Origin: Moringa oleifera
Lineage: Eukaryota > Streptophyta > Magnoliopsida > Brassicales > Moringaceae
Assembly (NCBI GenBank): GCA_021397835.1
Contig: JAJFZO010000230.1
Span: 1,978,001-2,042,000 of the forward strand
Length of the DNA stretch: 64,000 nt
Direction of reading: 5' to 3'
Below, in pieces: positions 59,990 through 64,000 of this stretch. Under the pieces are notes generated by a model. The model was not told where the DNA came from. It saw only the letters and a list, made by a program, of their open reading frames with translations, and ran no database searches. Both the position numbers and the translations under genes were made by a program. Within the stretch, counting starts at the first letter, position 1; the number at the start of each line of letters is the position of its first letter.

Positions 59990-60324
59990 GAATAAAAATC
60001 AAAAATTAATTTTTAATTAAAATTAAAATAATTCATAATTCTACAATTGTGAACAAAGATTTAAAATAATTATGAAATATGTTCACTTTTATTCATAATT
60101 TCAGAACTATAACTAAAACTTTTAATAAATTATGAATTATTTTCTTTTTGTTCACAATTTCAAACTGTAAATAAAAGCTTTAATGTACTATGAATTATTC
60201 TCTTTTTATAGTTGAAAAATTATAAAATATTTATCTTTTTTGTTCGCATTAACATAATTTACAGTTTTTAAATTATGAATAAATACCCTTTAAACTATGA
60301 ACAAAGACCTATTTTGTTATAGTG
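59990..60324 (-). mobile_element. CACTA-like terminus with subterminal repeats, partner end not found
   Basis: Read on the minus strand the sequence starts CACTATAACAAAAT (60324-60311), a usual CACTA-type end. It is followed inward by about five degenerate repeats of ATTCATAATTT/GTTCACAATTT with GTGAACAAA half-sites (60.03-60.31 kb). No matching left end or transposase was found, so this may be a truncated or non-autonomous element. Confidence 0.45.
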
Positions 60325-60329
60325 AGAAC

Positions 60330-62170
60330 TTGGAGATATTAAGAATCTTATATTTCTTTAAAATGTTGCATATAAAATATATAGTTACTATGCACAACAA
60401 TTAAGAAACAATTCATGAGTTGTCTACCATAAATGGCTTGGAAAATTCTCTTTTGTCAAAAAATTTATAATTAATAAGTTACTTCTTTCTAGCTTTTTTT
60501 TTTTTTGTTTAATTTTTTTATTGCAAAGGTTATATTATCCTTAAAGGAGGCAAAATGAGCACAACTCAAATTTTTCTTGCTCTCACGTTTCTCACTAACC
60601 TATTTTCTCTTTTTTTGGTAACCAAATGACCTAACTTATTCTTTACCATTTCAAACCCATTTTATATCATAATCTTCAACACTTTATGCAAATTAAAGTA
60701 GAAAAATGAGATTTTGAAGTAATTGGCTTTATACTTGGGTATTTGGTGTGAGAACTTGCTAATTTTTAAGTTTTTATCTACAATTTGAACAAGTAATAAG
60801 GTGGGTGCAAAGCTACAATCATGTTAGATAAATCTCTTTTTTTTTTTTAATTTCTTATTTGCAACATATGTGCAACGACGTGAATAGGTTACAGTTTCTT
60901 CACTTGTTTGAAGTTTTAGCGCAATACAGGTAAGGATTCCATTTGAATCCACCTAAAAGGACGAATAAGTCTATGGTTGTAGTGTGTGCATATTTTATTA
61001 GCCAAAATCTACACAAAACCCAAGAGTATAATATGATAATAAATAAATGGAAGCTTTTTTTGTCGTATTTTCTTGTGAGGTTTGAGTTTCCGTTTGAATC
61101 TACATGGGATGAGTGGTTATTGGGAGGCTTTAATGATATTTGTTGACGTTGAATCAATTACAAATGCATTATATAATTGCATGCAGGTTCATGTGCATGT
61201 TATTTTAGTCACTTTAGTCATATAGTAATTTATTATATATAATAGTGTATTATTGTTCAAAATAGTAAATTATTGTTAAGTGTAAAACAAAATATTTACA
61301 CTTTAATATTTGTAAATCTGCAGTTATATGCTGTCATTTATAATGATTACTAATTATCACAACATAAGGCCATCAAGGTGCAAGAATTACTAATAGCGAT
61401 TTATAAAAAATATGGTAACTTAACATAATGTAGTAATGTGTTATTTTTTGTGATAGTGAGTTATTACTTTGAAATAGTAAGCATCCATATAGGCTATCAT
61501 TTTGTGAATAATGAGTATATTGTTTATAATATAAAATAACTGATAAATTTCAAGTAATAGTATCCTTTCATGAAGGATTGACGGAGACTCAAATCGATAA
61601 TGTTGTGAAAAACATAAAAGTAATTGTCCAAAGAAACTGCACATACAATCAATAATTGAGCATGTTACATAAGTCTTAATTGACAAATGTGTCAATTATG
61701 ACCCTAAGCTGTACACTTTGCTCAAAGTTAATGACAACAAACTATGGACAAATGCATCAATCAATAACTAATAATTTTGAAGTAAAATTTTAGTGTCAAT
61801 TTAGATTGAAAATACAATAAAATTATTTTGACAGTGACATATTATAATTACATATGTATTGTAGTTTTTTTTATAATACATTAACCCAAGAAATAGTGAT
61901 TTAAAGTTACTTATAGTAGTGATGTGTTTATGGTTACTTATTAACGTGGTAGTCAAGTGTAAAACAATCAAATAAGATTATTATACTATCATAGTGACTT
62001 ACTTAAAAAAATAATGAAATATTTTTGCTTGGTTGGCATATCAAAAAACATCGTCAAAATCACTACTAAGGAAACAAAACTCTCGAACTTATTGATGTAA
62101 AAATAAGTATTATCAACATCATAGTTAAGTAGTTAATTCACTAAAAGAATTGCTTTACGATATTACATCA
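60330..62170. other. A+T-rich DNA, no gene supported
   Basis: Open frames of 60-85 residues at 60.9-61.7 kb have no recognisable similarity. Short phrases such as AATAGTGAnTTATTA and AATAGTAAATTATTG recur from 61.2 to 62.0 kb, suggesting decayed repetitive DNA. Confidence 0.4.
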
Positions 62171-62182
62171 AACCAACTGTTT

Positions 62183-62410
62183 ATAATTTGTGTGACTTTA
62201 GATACCAATGTATTAAACTAACTGTTCATAATTTGTAGGGCTATACAAGTTAGTTGTTCGCAAAAAATTGCCAAACTTAATATATGTGTAAACTTCAAGA
62301 AACCTTCAAACCAACTATTTATAATTTGTAGGGCTATAGAAATTCATTGTTTGCAAAAAACTATCGATCTTAATATACGTGTAAACTTCAAGAAATTGTT
62401 AAAGTAATTG
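62183..62410 (+). repeat. Two to three copies of a ~93-bp unit
   Basis: ATAATTTGTAGGGCTATA occurs at 62228 and 62321, with TATGTGTAAACTTCAAGAAA or close variants following each. A partial copy with ATAATTTGTGTGACTTTA starts at 62183. Confidence 0.8.
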
Positions 62411-62742
62411 TTTGTAACCGTTCACAACTTCGAACTCTTAACTTTCAAAGTAGTTGTTAAATTTACTCTTCTCAATTAGCATATATTACTAGTTAATACA
62501 ATATTATATAAACCAAAGATACATCAATTGTGAATTCTTCAAAATTTGCATAAATTTTCAACACTATTGATTGTTGGATTCACTCCATGACACACTCATC
62601 AAAAGTCAAAGAGAAACTCTTTATGATCAACTCCATGAACTTAACACAAAACATATAATTTCTTCTACAATTTTGAGAAAATCGAAATAGTAGGTTATAA
62701 ATGAATAATAGCATATGCAAAGTTAAAACAAATAAAACTCTC

Positions 62743-63005
62743 ACTCAATCATTATGTCTGTTCAATAAGTCACTATGTTTGTTCAATAAATCAATATACT
62801 TGATTAATTTGTCGATACGTTTGTTTAATAAGTCACTATGTTGGAGTAATTTGTTAATATCTTTGTCTAATAAGTCACTACACTTGTTTAATAAGTCATG
62901 AAACTTGATCAATATGTCATACTTGTCTAATAAGTCATTATACATATTTAATAAGTCATTGTATCTATTTAATAAGTCATTACACATGATTATTAAATCA
63001 CTATG
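62743..63005 (+). repeat. 21-bp minisatellite (AATAAGTCACTATGTTTGTTT type)
   Basis: About twelve units. AATAAGTCA or a close variant starts at 62764, 62785, 62827, 62869, 62890, 62911, 62929, 62950, 62971 and 62992; steps are 21 or 42 bp with one of 18. Because every step is a multiple of three, both strands stay open here (a heptad repeat like DLLNKYN on the minus strand). I do not call a gene. Confidence 0.92.
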
Positions 63006-63009
63006 ATTA

Positions 63010-64000
63010 AATACTTCGTAATTATATCGAACAAAATATATATCACACAAAGTTATCGTTGAAATAAATCATGCAAAACCTCACTACACTAATAAAAGAT
63101 TATGAAAATATTTAAAAATAATAATTTATATTAAAGTAAAAAAATCCATTAGGAGCATTAAATTATAATATAACTAATTTTGTAAATAAAATTTAGCTCA
63201 AATATAGACAAAATAAGAAAATAAATCAATATAAAATAAAAAAACAAATCCATACAAAATAAATAAACAAATCAATATAAAATAAGAAACAAAATAATTA
63301 TAAATCAAGATAAAAAATAAAAAACCAGTTACAAAATAATAAATATGAACGTCTCTTCATTTTCTTAACTAGATTCCTTACATTATTCTTATCCATATCA
63401 AACACATCTTAATTTATCCTTATTTTTAATTTAATTTCTTTTCATTTGTTAACTAATTAAGTAATTACAACCTAAATTCTCTTTTTCCATCTTAAATTTT
63501 TTTAAAAATAAAAAAATATAAATGTCATTTGAATATCTCTAATAATTACCTAATGCTTTAGATCACACATCAACCAAATAATAAATATGAATTAATGATA
63601 TCTTTTTTTTCATTTTTATTTTCACTTTTTGTTTTGTTTTTTAAAAGAAGAAGAATGATTAAAAAATAAAAGAGATTTGTTATTAATAGTAAACCCATGC
63701 CCATATCCATTATACAAAGAATATATTATGTTAAATATAATTTATGAGTTTACTCATTTTCAAAATTCAAACTTTTATTCTCATTGTACATGTTTATCTC
63801 TAATCCTTTTAAATTAAGAGAGAAAATCATAGTACATCAACAAACAAATGAACAATCGTTTAATTTAATAATAGCACAAAAATCAAACAATATGTGATTA
63901 TCCAAAAAAAAAAAAAGAAACAAGATTTAATTGCCACAAACTTGTGATTATCTAGGGAAGATGCTAGATGATATAATAAAGAAACACATTTGATTAAAAT
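63010..64000. other. A+T-rich DNA to the window end, no gene seen
   Basis: A+T-rich sequence with poly-A runs and repeated AAATAAACAAATCAATATAA phrases (63.2-63.3 kb). CACTACACTAATAAAAG at about 63084 looks superficially like a CACTA end, but no second end is visible. Confidence 0.5.

Noticed and set aside
60900..61157. Overlapping frames of 67 and 85 codons
   Set aside because: No recognised motif, no plausible promoter or splice context, and open on both strands. Left unannotated.
63080..63100. CACTACACTAATAAAA as a possible CACTA start
   Set aside because: No subterminal repeats of either CACTA family follow and no second end is in view.
1..64000. tRNA, rRNA or microRNA genes
   Set aside because: No cloverleaf with conserved arms, rRNA segment or convincing miRNA precursor was recognised. 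A covariance-model search was not possible here.

Overview
This is nuclear DNA from a flowering plant, most likely a eudicot. The evidence is strong A+T richness, intron-like spacing with GT/AG borders, plant transposon families throughout (CACTA/En-Spm, MULE, Ty3/gypsy with plant-type gag, Ty1/copia) and one clean plant transcription-factor gene. The species cannot be named from the sequence. I see no bacterial genes, rRNA, tRNA or CRISPR array.

The only gene that looks intact and functional is a single-exon DREB-type AP2/ERF transcription factor at 5326-5886 (+), with a TATA box about 100 bp upstream. It lies in a small island of balanced composition (about 4.6-6.3 kb). Nearly everything else is layered, decayed transposable elements.

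Layout: 1-4.6 kb is A+T-rich intergenic DNA with an interspersed repeat family. 4.6-6.9 kb holds the ERF gene and its flanks. 7.35-7.88 kb is a copia RNase H scrap (-). 8.85-12.25 kb is a gag-like remnant (+) followed by a degenerate tandem array. 12247-21245 is a 9.0-kb CACTA element that splits that array; it keeps its termini, palindromic subterminal repeats, a broken TNP2-type transposase and a second gene ending in an Ulp1-like peptidase domain. 22.5-24.65 kb is a gag remnant (-). 25.2-35.5 kb holds gypsy remnants (+): an integrase tail, an LTR-like stretch, a pol remnant and further LTR-like DNA with tandem repeats. About 35.6-44.4 kb is a MULE-type element with convergent genes: a DUF1985/Ulp1-like gene (+) and a mudrA-like transposase (-), separated by a regular 53-bp minisatellite. 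44.9-48.6 kb contains gag pieces and rearranged LTR pieces. 48.7-53.9 kb is a decayed gypsy element on the - strand with its 5' LTR at the right. 54-55.8 kb is a second LTR family (+). 55.85-58.27 kb is a copia gag-integrase remnant (-), abutting gypsy gag (-) at 58.3-59.2 kb. 60.0-60.3 kb looks like one end of another CACTA-like element. 62.2-63.0 kb holds minisatellites in A+T-rich DNA.

The retroelement and transposase reading frames carry many stops and frameshifts, so the boundaries given for them are approximate. The most interesting items are two unrelated DNA transposons that each carry an Ulp1-like peptidase gene, short repeat families filling the introns and spacer of the MULE, palindromic subterminal units in the CACTA element, and an LTR whose U3 and R-U5 parts point in opposite directions.
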